Below, in pieces: positions 26,057 through 34,829 of a stretch of 64,000 nucleotides of DNA (positions are counted from its first letter, which is position 1; each line of letters starts with the position of its first letter). Both the position numbers and the translations under genes were made by a program. Source of the stretch: Aliivibrio finisterrensis (lineage in GTDB: Bacteria; Pseudomonadota; Gammaproteobacteria; Enterobacterales; Vibrionaceae). The stretch spans positions 186,001 to 250,000 of the forward strand of contig NZ_WBVP01000004.1 of NCBI RefSeq assembly GCF_008933155.1, written 5' to 3'. The notes beneath the pieces were generated by a model. It did not search any database. It was given only the letters and a program-made list of their open reading frames with translations, and was not told the origin of the DNA.

Positions 26057-27526
26057 ATGACAAACACAGATTCAACGCTAATTGAGTCAATGAACGAGGC
26101 GTTAATGTCTGTCATTGGCACTATCAATGGCCTTCTTTGGGGACAAGTCCTCGTTTATCTTCTTGTTGGTGTCGGCATCTACTTCACGGTACGTCTTGGC
26201 TTTATTCAACTACGCCAGCTTGGTCACTCAGTTAAAATCTTACGCAGCGGTCAAGAGATCGACAGCGGAATCAGCTCTTATCAAGTATTTTGCACATCTA
26301 TGGCAGCTCGCGTGGGAACGGGTAACATGGCAGGTGTGGCAGTCGCTTTAACCGTTGGTGGTCCTGGTGCTATTTTCTGGATGTGGGTTATTGCTCTATT
26401 TGGTATGGCGACAGCATTCATTGAGTCAACACTGGCTCAAGTATACAAAGTGAAAGACGTTGACGGTCAATACCGCGGCGGCCCTGCTTACTACATGGAA
26501 AAAGGCCTTGGTCAACGCTGGATGGGAACACTTTTCTCTATCTTCTTAATCATCGCTTTTGGTTTAGTGTTCAACGCGGTTCAAGCAAACACAATTACTG
26601 ATGCTCTGAATCACTCATTTGGTTTTGATAAAACTATCATGGGTGTGGTAATTGTTGCGGTTTCTGGCTTCTTTATCATGGGTGGTTTACGTCGTGTTGC
26701 TAGCGCATCATCGAAAATCGTTCCTGTAATGGCAATTGGTTACCTTGCGATTGCACTAATTATTGTAGTGATGAACATTACTGAAGTTCCTGCAGTATTA
26801 ACGCTTATCGTTAAGAGTGCATTCGGCTGGCAAGAAGCGGCGGCAGGTGGTGTTGCATACACTATCGCTCAAGCAATGCAATCTGGTATCGCTCGTGGTC
26901 TATTCTCAAACGAAGCGGGTATGGGTTCTGCTGCTAACATCGCAGCAAGTGCAACACCAAACCCTAACCACCCTGCATCACAAGGTTTTGTGCAAATGCT
27001 AGGTGTTTTTGTTGATACGTTAGTTATCTGTACTGCTTCTGCTGCGATGATTATGCTTTCTGGCGTAATGGATCAGCCAGACGCAGCTACGGGTATCAGC
27101 CTTCTTCAGCAAGCACTAACTAACGAGTTAGGCGGCTGGACAAGCTACTTTATGGCACTAGCTATTCTTCTGTTCTGTTTCACTTCTATCATTGCAAACT
27201 ACAGCTATGCTGAAACAAACGTAATGTTCTTGAACGGTAACTCTAAGAAGGGCTTATTTGGCTTCCGTCTGTGTGTGCTAGCAATGGTTATGTTCGGCTC
27301 AGTAGCTTCTCTGCCTGTAGTATGGAACCTAGCTGATGCTTCTATGGGTATGATGGCGCTAATCAACATTGTTGCTTTAGTTCTACTGTCTAAACTAGCT
27401 ATCAAAGTTATCAAGGATTACGAAGTTCAACTTAAAGCAGGTAAAACGCCTGAGTTTGATAGAACTAAGTTCCCTGAACTTGATGACCTAGACGGTGCAT
27501 GGCATCCAAAGAAAAAGAAAGCATAA
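26057..27526 (+). CDS. Alanine (glycine):Na+ symporter, AGCS family
   Basis: This inner-membrane protein of 489 residues is a sodium:alanine symporter. It has about ten membrane segments, YQVFCTSMAARVGTGNMAGVAVALTVGGPGAIFWMW (about residues 75-110), and the AGCS signature GLFSNEAGMGSAANIAASA (about residues 285-303). An AAGGAA ribosome-binding site precedes ATG 26057. It sits between cadB and cadC, dividing the cad regulator from its target operon. A link to acid stress is not shown. Confidence 0.92.
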   Translation: MTNTDSTLIESMNEALMSVIGTINGLLWGQVLVYLLVGVGIYFTVRLGFIQLRQLGHSVKILRSGQEIDSGISSYQVFCTSMAARVGTGNMAGVAVALTVGGPGAIFWMWVIALFGMATAFIESTLAQVYKVKDVDGQYRGGPAYYMEKGLGQRWMGTLFSIFLIIAFGLVFNAVQANTITDALNHSFGFDKTIMGVVIVAVSGFFIMGGLRRVASASSKIVPVMAIGYLAIALIIVVMNITEVPAVLTLIVKSAFGWQEAAAGGVAYTIAQAMQSGIARGLFSNEAGMGSAANIAASATPNPNHPASQGFVQMLGVFVDTLVICTASAAMIMLSGVMDQPDAATGISLLQQALTNELGGWTSYFMALAILLFCFTSIIANYSYAETNVMFLNGNSKKGLFGFRLCVLAMVMFGSVASLPVVWNLADASMGMMALINIVALVLLSKLAIKVIKDYEVQLKAGKTPEFDRTKFPELDDLDGAWHPKKKKA

Positions 27527-27557
27527 TCTACTTTAGATAACCTACTGTCATAAAAAC

Positions 27558-27593
27558 AAAAAGCCCGCCGAGCATAAGTTCGACGGGCTTTTT
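27558..27593. terminator. Bidirectional terminator between the symporter and cadC
   Basis: AAAAAGCCCGCCG and CGACGGGCTTTTT form a hairpin with A- and T-runs on either side, between two converging genes. Confidence 0.85.
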
Positions 27594-27607
27594 CTTATTT
27601 ATACCAA

Positions 27608-29230
27608 TCATCCCAGTAAACGAACTTCACTTGGATTAACCGCTCGATACATAAAATAAGCGACGGTCTCTAAGTCACTATAGAACGCAAGATTTTCACT
27701 TAACATATAAGTTTCAAGAGACGTATCCATAAAGAAAGCTCTGCTGTATGCATCTCCTGCTTTATCTAAATTCCCATTCAACTCTGCTAACTTCCCTTCT
27801 AGTATGTATGAGAATGCGGACTCTCTATGCTTAAATGCCAAGGTTAAATATTCAGCTGCAACCTCTTTGTTATCTTGCTTAATTGCTATCATTGCTAGCG
27901 CTTCATAGATACGAGAAGGCAACACCTCTTCATTTAACGTCGAATAACGTAATGCTAGGTCCTGACTTAACTTTTCGATCTTAGTGGTATTATCATCGAG
28001 ATCCAATTCAGGATTTAACGCAGAGAAAGCATTATAAGCAATGTATAACTCTGAAAGTACATAATCATTATTTGGCTCAGCTAACGAAATTTTCTCTAAT
28101 AAAGCAATCCCTTGTTCAAACTCTGCGGGATCAGACTGATTAATAAAATGATTCGCTCGAATAAGCATTTCAAGTAAACCGCGCTCTTTTGGTAAACCAA
28201 GCATCAATCTATCCATCTCGGCTTCTGTTATTGTGACACTAAGCGCGCTCATTAAATCTAAAGAAGACTGACGTAATACATGCTCAAGATTTGCATTGGT
28301 CATTAAATATTGACGGCTAAACAGGACTCGATTTGAAGTATTACTGCGATACTCTACATCCAAATACGTTTTATTTTGCTGCTCCTCAACATGAACATTC
28401 ACCGCTTTCCCAGGCAATATCCCAGTGGTAAAAGTCGTTTTGTTTAATTGAACGCGATAGTCACCAATGCTTGCTAAATCAGCCATTAATTTTTGGCTTA
28501 TTCCATCAGCGAGAGACTCCGTTTCATTGTTATCATTTCGACTAGAATGAAAGGTAAATTCAATTAAATCAGTATCAATAGCTTTGGTAATATGTGTTGA
28601 TGTTTGTTGATAGGTCACAGAAAAGATAACGGCTATTAATACAAGAATTAAAAAACCATCAAACGCGAGTAGCTTCCAACGATGTAAGCTATTAAAGCTT
28701 TCACCTTGTTTTTTCTTTTCACTATTTACGTGTTCTGAAATTGCCGTTACAGAACGAGTCAGTGGCGCAGCAGGAAAAGGCAATACACTCTGCGATTCTG
28801 TTTCTTGGTGTTGATGTATGTCTTGCGAATCACCATCTGATGACACTACGTTCTCTAACGGTAATTTTGCGCCATCACACGGCTTCCAATATGGGGTATC
28901 GTCAAGACGAACCTGATGAGTTTCAGCAACCAGTTTATACCCTCGTTTAGGTACAGTGACTAAATAGCGAGTATTGTCTAATCGACCATCACGTAATATT
29001 TTTCGTAGCTCAAATACTGATTGTGTTACGACTTGGTCAGTGACAAATGCGCCATCCCAGACGTGCTTAATCAGTTCATCACGACAAAATACTTCCCCGG
29101 AATGCTGGGCTAAAAACTGTAATAAGTTGACTAAACGAGGTTCGACTGAGACTTCCCTATCTTGGCGATACAACTTATTTTCTTCAATAACTAGTGTCCA
29201 GTCATTAATTTGAAAACAGATCCCGACCAT
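27608..29230 (-). CDS. cadC: Membrane-anchored transcriptional activator CadC
   Basis: CadC is a ToxR-like one-component regulator that activates cadBA at low pH when lysine is present. The 540-residue protein has an N-terminal OmpR-type winged helix (about residues 8-105, with VEPRLVNLLQFLAQHSGEVFCRDELIKHVW and VTVPKRGYKLVAE), a linker, one membrane segment (about residues 184-205, LLAFDGFLILVLIAVIFSV) and a periplasmic domain with helical repeats. E. coli CadC (512 residues) has a periplasmic disulfide that tunes pH sensing; here no Cys follows the membrane segment. It is separated from cadBA by the alanine symporter. Confidence 0.9.
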   Translation of the reverse strand: MVGICFQINDWTLVIEENKLYRQDREVSVEPRLVNLLQFLAQHSGEVFCRDELIKHVWDGAFVTDQVVTQSVFELRKILRDGRLDNTRYLVTVPKRGYKLVAETHQVRLDDTPYWKPCDGAKLPLENVVSSDGDSQDIHQHQETESQSVLPFPAAPLTRSVTAISEHVNSEKKKQGESFNSLHRWKLLAFDGFLILVLIAVIFSVTYQQTSTHITKAIDTDLIEFTFHSSRNDNNETESLADGISQKLMADLASIGDYRVQLNKTTFTTGILPGKAVNVHVEEQQNKTYLDVEYRSNTSNRVLFSRQYLMTNANLEHVLRQSSLDLMSALSVTITEAEMDRLMLGLPKERGLLEMLIRANHFINQSDPAEFEQGIALLEKISLAEPNNDYVLSELYIAYNAFSALNPELDLDDNTTKIEKLSQDLALRYSTLNEEVLPSRIYEALAMIAIKQDNKEVAAEYLTLAFKHRESAFSYILEGKLAELNGNLDKAGDAYSRAFFMDTSLETYMLSENLAFYSDLETVAYFMYRAVNPSEVRLLG

Positions 29231-29667
29231 AAGATACTCATATTTGATTAAATATTAATATAAAACGAGTGAAATAAACGCCTCAAAAATAATAATCTTT
29301 AGCGTGATATTTACGTCTATATAAAATGAAAAATTGATTATAGATAACCATAACTCTCTTTTATATGAGATTTCCCTTTCAAAAATGAAATCTTAGGATC
29401 CAAGCAAAGGAGAACAGTAAAAAACAACGCCAATAAATTATAAGACCATGATTTCCAGAATAAAAAAACACCAGTCTATAGAGCTAAATTTTGTATGATT
29501 CACTACTGTTTTTTATCCACTCGATTAACAGTTCGGTTATTAGTATGAATGAAATTCATCCAATATGAATACAACATAAATAGGATATAAATAGATTAGG
29601 AAATCTCAACTCATCATTTTTTATACATTTAAAATAATAAGGATAAATAAAAGCTAAAAAATTATTA

Positions 29668-29847
29668 ATACCATTCTGGATAAGTCGTTGTTCAGATAAT
29701 TGCGTAGAAAAAATCGATTAGAGCAAGGCATAAATTACAGTAACTAGTGGTTCTAATTACACCTAATTTTTGCAATAGAAAGGTATAACGCAGATATAAT
29801 CGATTTTAACAAGCAAGAATAATCAAATACTTATGTAGATTGGTATA
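29668..29847. repeat. Full-length copy of dispersed intergenic repeat (copy 2 of 3)
   Basis: This 180-base copy starts ATACCATTCTGGATAAG and ends GTAGATTGGTATA. It shares with the copy at 56534 an internal segment (GATTAGAGCAAG..., AATTACAGTAACTAGT, AACGCAGATATAATCGATTTT) that the short copy at 2187 lacks. It has no coding frame and short inverted ends, as in a MITE-like or REP-like element. It lies upstream of the VOC gene and of cadC. Confidence 0.8.
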
Positions 29848-29915
29848 ATATATCCATCAACTAAGAGAAATGGATCTCCGCATACCTTAAGAAGAAAACA
29901 AAAAATAAACGGTTG

Positions 29916-29935
29916 ACCTAATGTTAAGTTGAGGT
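29916..29935 (+). promoter_or_regulatory. SoxR-like MerR-family operator upstream of the VOC gene
   Basis: ACCTAATGTTAAGTTGAGGT matches the E. coli soxS SoxR box (CCTCAAGTTAACTTGAGG) at 15 of 18 core positions. It overlaps a promoter with TTGACC at 29913 and a weak -10 (TAAAGT) at 29938, spacer 19 bases, as MerR-family activators require. The next gene, 50 bases downstream, encodes the VOC protein. Confidence 0.55.
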
Positions 29936-29985
29936 TTTAAAGTGAACGGACATTAACAAGATAGGCCAATGACAAGGAGTCATCC

Positions 29986-30405
29986 ATGACACAATTTGAA
30001 CACGCTAATATCACTGTACCTAATATTGATGCCGCTACCGCTTTTCTTTTAAACGCAGCGCCTGATTTTCGTATCAAGGCAGATAAAACGCCTGATGGTG
30101 CTCATCGTTGGGCTCACATAGGAAATGCGAATTGTTATTTTGCTCTACAAGAACCACAAGAGATGAGTAGTTCAAAAGACACGCGCTCTCCGTATCTAAA
30201 TATAGGGATTAACCATATTGGCTTAATCGTTGAAGATTTAGATAAAATACAACAGAAATTACTGGCTTTAGGGTATGAGCAGAATGGAGAAATCATGCAA
30301 GAGAAGCATGGCAGACACCTATATTTTTATGATAAAGCACACTTTGAATGGGAATTAGTCGAATACAGCAGTGATAAAGAAGAAGAACGCTATTTCTATG
30401 AGTAA
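29986..30405 (+). CDS. VOC (glyoxalase/dioxygenase-fold) protein
   Basis: This 139-residue protein has the vicinal-oxygen-chelate fold: a repeated beta-alpha-beta-beta-beta module beginning FEHANITVPNIDAATAFLL and GINHIGLIVEDLDKIQQKLLALGYE (about residues 75-100), and ending GRHLYFYDKAHFEWELVEY. His and Glu residues at the expected metal positions are present (H6, H78, E126 or nearby). The family covers glyoxalase I, dioxygenases and resistance proteins; the substrate cannot be told. A SoxR-like box upstream suggests response to redox-active compounds. An AAGGAG site precedes the ATG. Confidence 0.85.
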   Translation: MTQFEHANITVPNIDAATAFLLNAAPDFRIKADKTPDGAHRWAHIGNANCYFALQEPQEMSSSKDTRSPYLNIGINHIGLIVEDLDKIQQKLLALGYEQNGEIMQEKHGRHLYFYDKAHFEWELVEYSSDKEEERYFYE

Positions 30406-30437
30406 ATAATAGGTTATCCGTACTTAAATAAATGCAA

Positions 30438-30463
30438 AGGAGCTAATGCTGAGATTAGCTCCT
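30438..30463. terminator. Hairpin between converging VOC and YeeE-type genes
   Basis: AGGAGCTAAT and ATTAGCTCCT, ten perfect pairs with a six-base loop, lie between the two converging stop codons. The T-run is poor, so it is a weak or structure-only terminator. Confidence 0.5.
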
Positions 30464-30482
30464 CCTTGAGGACGGTTCGGTG

Positions 30483-30920
30483 TTATGTATTTCTATTAAG
30501 AATAAAGTGAGTACTTCCTAACCCTAACATCATGGCAAAAATGAATATAACAACATCACCATTTCCAAGGCCTAAACTCGATACCGCAGGCCCAGGACAA
30601 ACTCCTGCAATCCCCCAACCTAGACCAAAGATGGCTGCACCTGATAGTAATTTCGTATCAGTTTTTTTGCTGGTAGATAAACAAAATTCTTCAGCATTGA
30701 GTGGTTTTGCTTTTGATTTAATCAATAGAAAGTACGCAGGCATGAACACCAATAGCGCGCCTCCCATTACAAACATCAAGCTTGGATCCCAGTGACCAGC
30801 GACATCTAAAAAGCCAATCACCTTTGCAGGATCAGCCATGCCAGATATTGCCATACCTAAACCAAATAGAAGGCCAGAGATAAGCGCAACTAAACGAAAC
30901 AATACATTATTCATAACCAT
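30483..30920 (-). CDS. YeeE/YedE-family half-transporter, second subunit
   Basis: This 145-residue membrane protein is one half of a YeeE/YedE-type (DUF395) permease with about four membrane segments. The family imports thiosulfate or other sulfur compounds through conserved cysteines. Seen: GLLFGLGMAISGMADPAKVIGFLDVAGHWDPSLMFVMGGAL near the start and GWGIAGVCPGPAVSSLG (about residues 102-118) with the conserved Cys. It follows the other half by three bases, so the two probably form one transporter. No rhodanese or BigR-type regulator gene is adjacent, so the sulfur substrate is inferred only. Confidence 0.88.
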   Translation of the reverse strand: MVMNNVLFRLVALISGLLFGLGMAISGMADPAKVIGFLDVAGHWDPSLMFVMGGALLVFMPAYFLLIKSKAKPLNAEEFCLSTSKKTDTKLLSGAAIFGLGWGIAGVCPGPAVSSLGLGNGDVVIFIFAMMLGLGSTHFILNRNT

Positions 30921-30923
30921 CCC

Positions 30924-31343
30924 TTAGTAAAGTACATGCAATCGAACAAACACTGTTATCGCAGCAACAAACATGAAGACTACAGTGGCAACCATTGAGC
31001 GAACGGATAAACGCCCAATACCACAAATACCATGGCCACTTGTGCAACCATTACCTAAACGAGTACCAATACCCACCAGTAAACCTGCAACAATAAGCAT
31101 ACTGATTGAAGTTTGATATTCTTTTGGCACTTCCGCGCCTAAAAAATACACCCCAACTAAACCACCACTTACCATGCCAATAACAAATAACCATCGCCAT
31201 GCATAATCGAGTTTTTTCGGTGTCATTAACCCTGTAAGTACGCCACTAATACCCGCAATTTTACCGTTAAGTAAAAGCAGTAACGTTGCAGATACACCTA
31301 GCAACATACCGCCAACTAAAGAGCTCCATGGAATCGTCATCAC
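30924..31343 (-). CDS. YeeE/YedE-family half-transporter, first subunit
   Basis: This 139-residue protein is the N-terminal-type half of the same YeeE/YedE transporter. It has [29 protein letters not shown] at the N-terminus and [32 protein letters not shown] (about residues 92-123), the family's Cys-containing signature. About four hydrophobic segments are visible. The genes share a transcript. In other bacteria such pairs are fused into one polypeptide. Confidence 0.88.
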   Translation of the reverse strand: MMTIPWSSLVGGMLLGVSATLLLLLNGKIAGISGVLTGLMTPKKLDYAWRWLFVIGMVSGGLVGVYFLGAEVPKEYQTSISMLIVAGLLVGIGTRLGNGCTSGHGICGIGRLSVRSMVATVVFMFVAAITVFVRLHVLY

Positions 31344-31513
31344 TACACCATTCGGTTATTTATTAAACACATATATTTAGAATACGGCCCAAATTAATAT
31401 TAGTCAACCCTTAATTAGCAGAAGTTAAATTAACTATCCCTAAAGTTGTTATTGATAAAAAAGTGAAATGAACAAAACACAGCCTCGACACTCAAGAAGG
31501 AATAAGGTAGCTT

Positions 31514-31537
31514 AGGAGTATAGACGTATAGAATGCT
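31514..31537 (+). promoter_or_regulatory. Candidate MetJ operator of metA
   Basis: Three adjacent 8-base units AGGAGTAT, AGACGTAT, AGAATGCT resemble the MetJ met box AGACGTCT; the middle one matches at seven of eight positions. They lie 30-53 bases before the metA start codon, as expected for MetJ repression. Confidence 0.45.
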
Positions 31538-31566
31538 ACAGATAAAAAATAACTTAAGGATAAGTT

Positions 31567-32505
31567 GTGCCGATAAAAATACCAGATCAACTCCCTGCTG
31601 CTGAAATATTGCGTGAAGAGAATATCTTTATCATGCAAGAATCTCGTGCCACCACGCAAGCCATTCGTCCTTTGAAGGTGATCATTTTAAATTTGATGCC
31701 AAAGAAGATTGAAACGGAAACTCAATTTTTACGCTTACTCTCTAATAGCCCACTACAAGTAGATGTAGAGCTATTACGCATTGATAATCGCACCAGTAAA
31801 AATACACCAACCGAGCATTTAGATACTTTTTATCGTCAATTTGAAGGCATTAAAAATCGTAACTTTGATGGACTGATCATCACTGGTGCACCATTAGGTT
31901 TAGTGCAATTTGAAGATGTGATTTATTGGGATCACTTGCAAACCATTATGACATGGGCAAAAGATCATGTGACTTCAAGCCTCTATGTTTGTTGGGCTGC
32001 ACAAGCTGGCTTAAAACTGCTTTATGATTTACCAAAACGAACACGTAAAGAGAAGTTATCCGGCGTGTATAATCATGATAATCTCGATCAGCACCATCCT
32101 ATTTTACGAGGTTTTGATGATCAATTTTTAGCGCCTCACTCTCGTTACGCTGATTTCTCAGCTAAATATTTAAGCGAGCATACTGATTTAGATATTCTAG
32201 CAACGTCTGAACAGGCTGGAGTCTACTTAGCCTCAACCAAAGATAAACGAAATGTGTTTGTCACAGGTCACCCAGAATATGATTCTTTTACTCTGCATAA
32301 TGAGTACGTTCGTGATCTTGGTGAAGGCATGGAACCAACCATCCCACTAAATTACTATCCTGATGACAATCCTGAACTCTCCCCTAAAGCAACGTGGCGC
32401 AGTCACGGACACTTGCTGTTTTCTAACTGGCTCAATTACTGTGTTTACCAGCAAACACCTTACGATCTTGAGCACTTTTCAGAGCAGAATTTTACACGAG
32501 ATTAA
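31567..32505 (+). CDS. metA: Homoserine O-succinyltransferase
   Basis: MetA activates homoserine by succinylation in the first committed step of methionine synthesis. The 312-residue protein has the catalytic Cys in [11 protein letters not shown] (about residue 142), and HPEYD with the catalytic Glu/His near residues 235-237. The Gly in ITGAPLGLV is the residue associated with succinyl-CoA rather than acetyl-CoA use. The start codon is GTG (31567), preceded by TTAAGGA. A met-box-like array precedes it. Confidence 0.95.
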   Translation: MPIKIPDQLPAAEILREENIFIMQESRATTQAIRPLKVIILNLMPKKIETETQFLRLLSNSPLQVDVELLRIDNRTSKNTPTEHLDTFYRQFEGIKNRNFDGLIITGAPLGLVQFEDVIYWDHLQTIMTWAKDHVTSSLYVCWAAQAGLKLLYDLPKRTRKEKLSGVYNHDNLDQHHPILRGFDDQFLAPHSRYADFSAKYLSEHTDLDILATSEQAGVYLASTKDKRNVFVTGHPEYDSFTLHNEYVRDLGEGMEPTIPLNYYPDDNPELSPKATWRSHGHLLFSNWLNYCVYQQTPYDLEHFSEQNFTRD

Positions 32506-32759
32506 TTTATCTTCAGGCATTAACGCATTGTTAATGCCTAATCCCAAGCACAAAACAGTCTTTGTTATCTGATAACTAGAGCCCATTTTTTTCTTTTAAA
32601 ATAGAAACAACTCTTTCATTTAATTCAGAACAATCAAGCCTCTATTTATAAAATCAACAACAATTTAAATGAGAACTCGTTCAATAAACCCTATAAAATA
32701 CAAGAAATTAATGCCTGTAGTTAATTTTTATTATAAATGAAATTTATGCAGGTGGATCT

Positions 32760-33421
32760 ATGTTGTATTTTGAATTTCTCTTTTTATTACTCGTACTCTA
32801 TATCGGTTCTCGATTTGGTGGAATTAGCTTAAGGGTTGTCTCTGGGGTTTGGTGATTGAAGTCTTTATCTTCAAAATGCCACCAACCTCTCCGCCAGTCA
32901 CCGTCATGTTGATCATTTTAGCCATTGTTACTTGTGCCTCTATATTAGAAGCGGCAGGTGGTTTGAAAGACATGTTACAAGTGGCTGAGCGGATCTTAAG
33001 AAAGAACCCTAAACGCGTCACCATCATTGCCCCTTTTGTTACGTATGCAATGACATTCCTACTAGGTACTGGTCATGCTGTTTATTCTATTATGCCTATC
33101 ATTGGTGATGTGGCATTAAAGAATGGCATTCGTCCTGAGCGCCCAATGGTCGCGGCTTCTGTCGCTTCTCAAATCGCTATTACTGCCTCATCTCTTTCTG
33201 CTGCGGTTGTGTATTATCTAGCACAACTAGTGGATATTGACGCTTCTATTACTCTAATGTCTATCTTACTGGTAACGGTGCCTGCAACGCTATTCGGTAC
33301 ATTAATGTTAGCGCTTTACAGCTTACGCCGTGGTAAAGAGTTAGAAGATGATGAAGAATACCAAGCTCGTTTAAAAGATCCGGTTTCCAATATACGATGC
33401 CTCAGTTTAGAGCGGGGATAA
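32760..33421 (+). pseudogene. C4-dicarboxylate transporter (DcuA/DcuB family), frameshifted and truncated
   Basis: The frame starts MLYFEFLFLLLVLYIGSRFGGISLRVVSGV and stops at 32853; the protein continues in another frame from 32849 as LVIEVFIFKMPPTSPPVTVMLI. The rest (RKNPKRVTIIAPFVTYAMTFLLGTGHAVYSIMPIIGDV and RPMVAASVASQIAITASSLSAAVVYYLA) is clearly Dcu-like, a fumarate/succinate or aspartate exchanger of anaerobic growth. After about 220 residues it ends at YQARLKDPVSN, whereas Dcu proteins have about 440. So there is one frameshift and a loss of the 3' half. Confidence 0.85.
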
Positions 33422-33437
33422 TAGTCATTTAAAAAAT

Positions 33438-33481
33438 AACAAAGCCCATGCGTATTCTCATACTGCATGGGCTTTGTTTTA
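33438..33481. terminator. Bidirectional terminator between the Dcu relic and nupC
   Basis: AACAAAGCCCATGC and GCATGGGCTTTGTTTT form a hairpin with a T-run on the plus strand; it is usable for the converging nupC through the A-rich side. Confidence 0.75.
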
Positions 33482-33492
33482 GCTTAAAGTAA

Positions 33493-34707
33493 TTACATCG
33501 ATAAACTAAAGAATAGACCCGCTAAACATGCACTCATCAAGTTAGCTAACGTACCAGCCAATACCGCTTTAAAGCCCATGTTCGCAACTTCAGCACGACG
33601 CTCTGGAGCCATCACACCAATAGAGCCTAATTGAATCGCAATAGAGCCAATGTTAGCAAAACCACATAATGCAAACGTGATGATAACTTGAGTATAAGCA
33701 GATAATTGATCTTTATGTTGAACAAAGTCGATGAAAGCAACAAACTCATTCAGTACTACTTTTTGACCGATATAAGAACCCGCCATGATCATTTCATGCT
33801 TAGGTACACCAATGATCCACGCAACTGGTGCAAACAAGTAACCGAATAATGTTTGCAGTGTAATGCCCGCAAAACCAAACCATTCACCCACCATTTCTAG
33901 GCTACTGTTTACCATTGCGATAACACTCACAAAGGCAATTAGCATAGTACCTACAGCAACCGCGACTTTCATGCCGTTCATTGCACCACTTGCTAGCGCA
34001 TCCACCACATTACTTTGTTCACTCTTATCAATGGTTAGTTCATGCTGATCAACAGGAGTCGCTTGCTCAGGTACTAGAATCTTTGCCATTAATAAGCTAC
34101 CAGGCGCTGCCATGAAACTTGCTGCAATTAGATATTTAAGCTCTACCCCTAAACCTGCATAACCGCCAAGTACACTACCTGCAACCGATGCCATACCACC
34201 CGCCATTACAGCAAACAGTTCAGAACGAGTCATTTGAGCTAAGAATGGGCGAATAAGAAGAGGAGATTCACCTTGAGAAAGGAAGATATTACCAGTTGCA
34301 ACGAGAGATTCAACTTTAGTTGTACCGAGGAATTTTTGAATTGCGCCACCAAGAATTGCGATGACTTTTTGCATGATGCCTAAATAATATAACGCAGAGA
34401 TAAGAGCACTGAAAAAGATAATGATAGGAAGAACGCGAATTGCAAAAATAAAACCACTTGAAGCCAAATCACCAAACAGGAAAACAATACCTTCATCAGC
34501 AAAACCGAGCAGACTAGCGACACCATTACTTAACCCAGCTAATGCAGCTTGCCCCCATGGAAAATACAACACCAGAGCAGCAAAGGAGAGTTGTAATAAA
34601 AAGGCTCTAGATACGGTTTTCCAATTAATTGCTGAACGTTTCTCAGAAAATACCCATGCACAAAAAATCAGTGCACACATGCCTAATAGGCTAAATAAAA
34701 TAGTCAT
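33493..34707 (-). CDS. nupC: Concentrative nucleoside transporter NupC
   Basis: NupC imports nucleosides by proton or sodium symport. The 404-residue inner-membrane protein has the CNT family layout with NIFLSQGESPLLIRPFL (about residues 148-164) and ELFAVMAGGMASVAGSVLGGYAGLGV, the two helical hairpins that bind nucleoside and cation, and CGFANIGSIAIQLGSIG near the C-terminus. The upstream region has a perfect CRP half-site pair and a possible 37-residue upstream frame. CRP/CytR control of nupC is known in E. coli. Confidence 0.93.
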   Translation of the reverse strand: MTILFSLLGMCALIFCAWVFSEKRSAINWKTVSRAFLLQLSFAALVLYFPWGQAALAGLSNGVASLLGFADEGIVFLFGDLASSGFIFAIRVLPIIIFFSALISALYYLGIMQKVIAILGGAIQKFLGTTKVESLVATGNIFLSQGESPLLIRPFLAQMTRSELFAVMAGGMASVAGSVLGGYAGLGVELKYLIAASFMAAPGSLLMAKILVPEQATPVDQHELTIDKSEQSNVVDALASGAMNGMKVAVAVGTMLIAFVSVIAMVNSSLEMVGEWFGFAGITLQTLFGYLFAPVAWIIGVPKHEMIMAGSYIGQKVVLNEFVAFIDFVQHKDQLSAYTQVIITFALCGFANIGSIAIQLGSIGVMAPERRAEVANMGFKAVLAGTLANLMSACLAGLFFSLSM

Positions 34708-34715
34708 AATTACGC

Positions 34716-34829
34716 CTATGAAATTTTAGAATAAAAAGAAGAAACAAAAGGGGTTGCCATCGTAGATGACGAGATCGGTGAGGAGTGACTACACCAAGAG
34801 GAAGTGATGATAGAAATAAGTATGTTCAT
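34716..34829 (-). CDS. Possible 37-residue upstream frame of nupC
   Basis: An AAGGG site six bases before ATG 34829 opens a frame of 37 residues, very rich in Ser (MNILISIITSSWCSHS...), ending eight bases before the nupC start. The spacing would allow translational coupling. I recognise no homologue; it may be chance. Confidence 0.25.
   Translation of the reverse strand: MNILISIITSSWCSHSSPISSSTMATPFVSSFYSKIS

Larger units (their letters stand above)
29231..29985. other. Long divergent intergenic region upstream of cadC and the VOC gene
   Basis: Apart from the dispersed repeat at 29668-29847 and the SoxR-like box at 29916-29935, this stretch is AT-rich and shows no coding frame that I can support. 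Confidence 0.6.
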
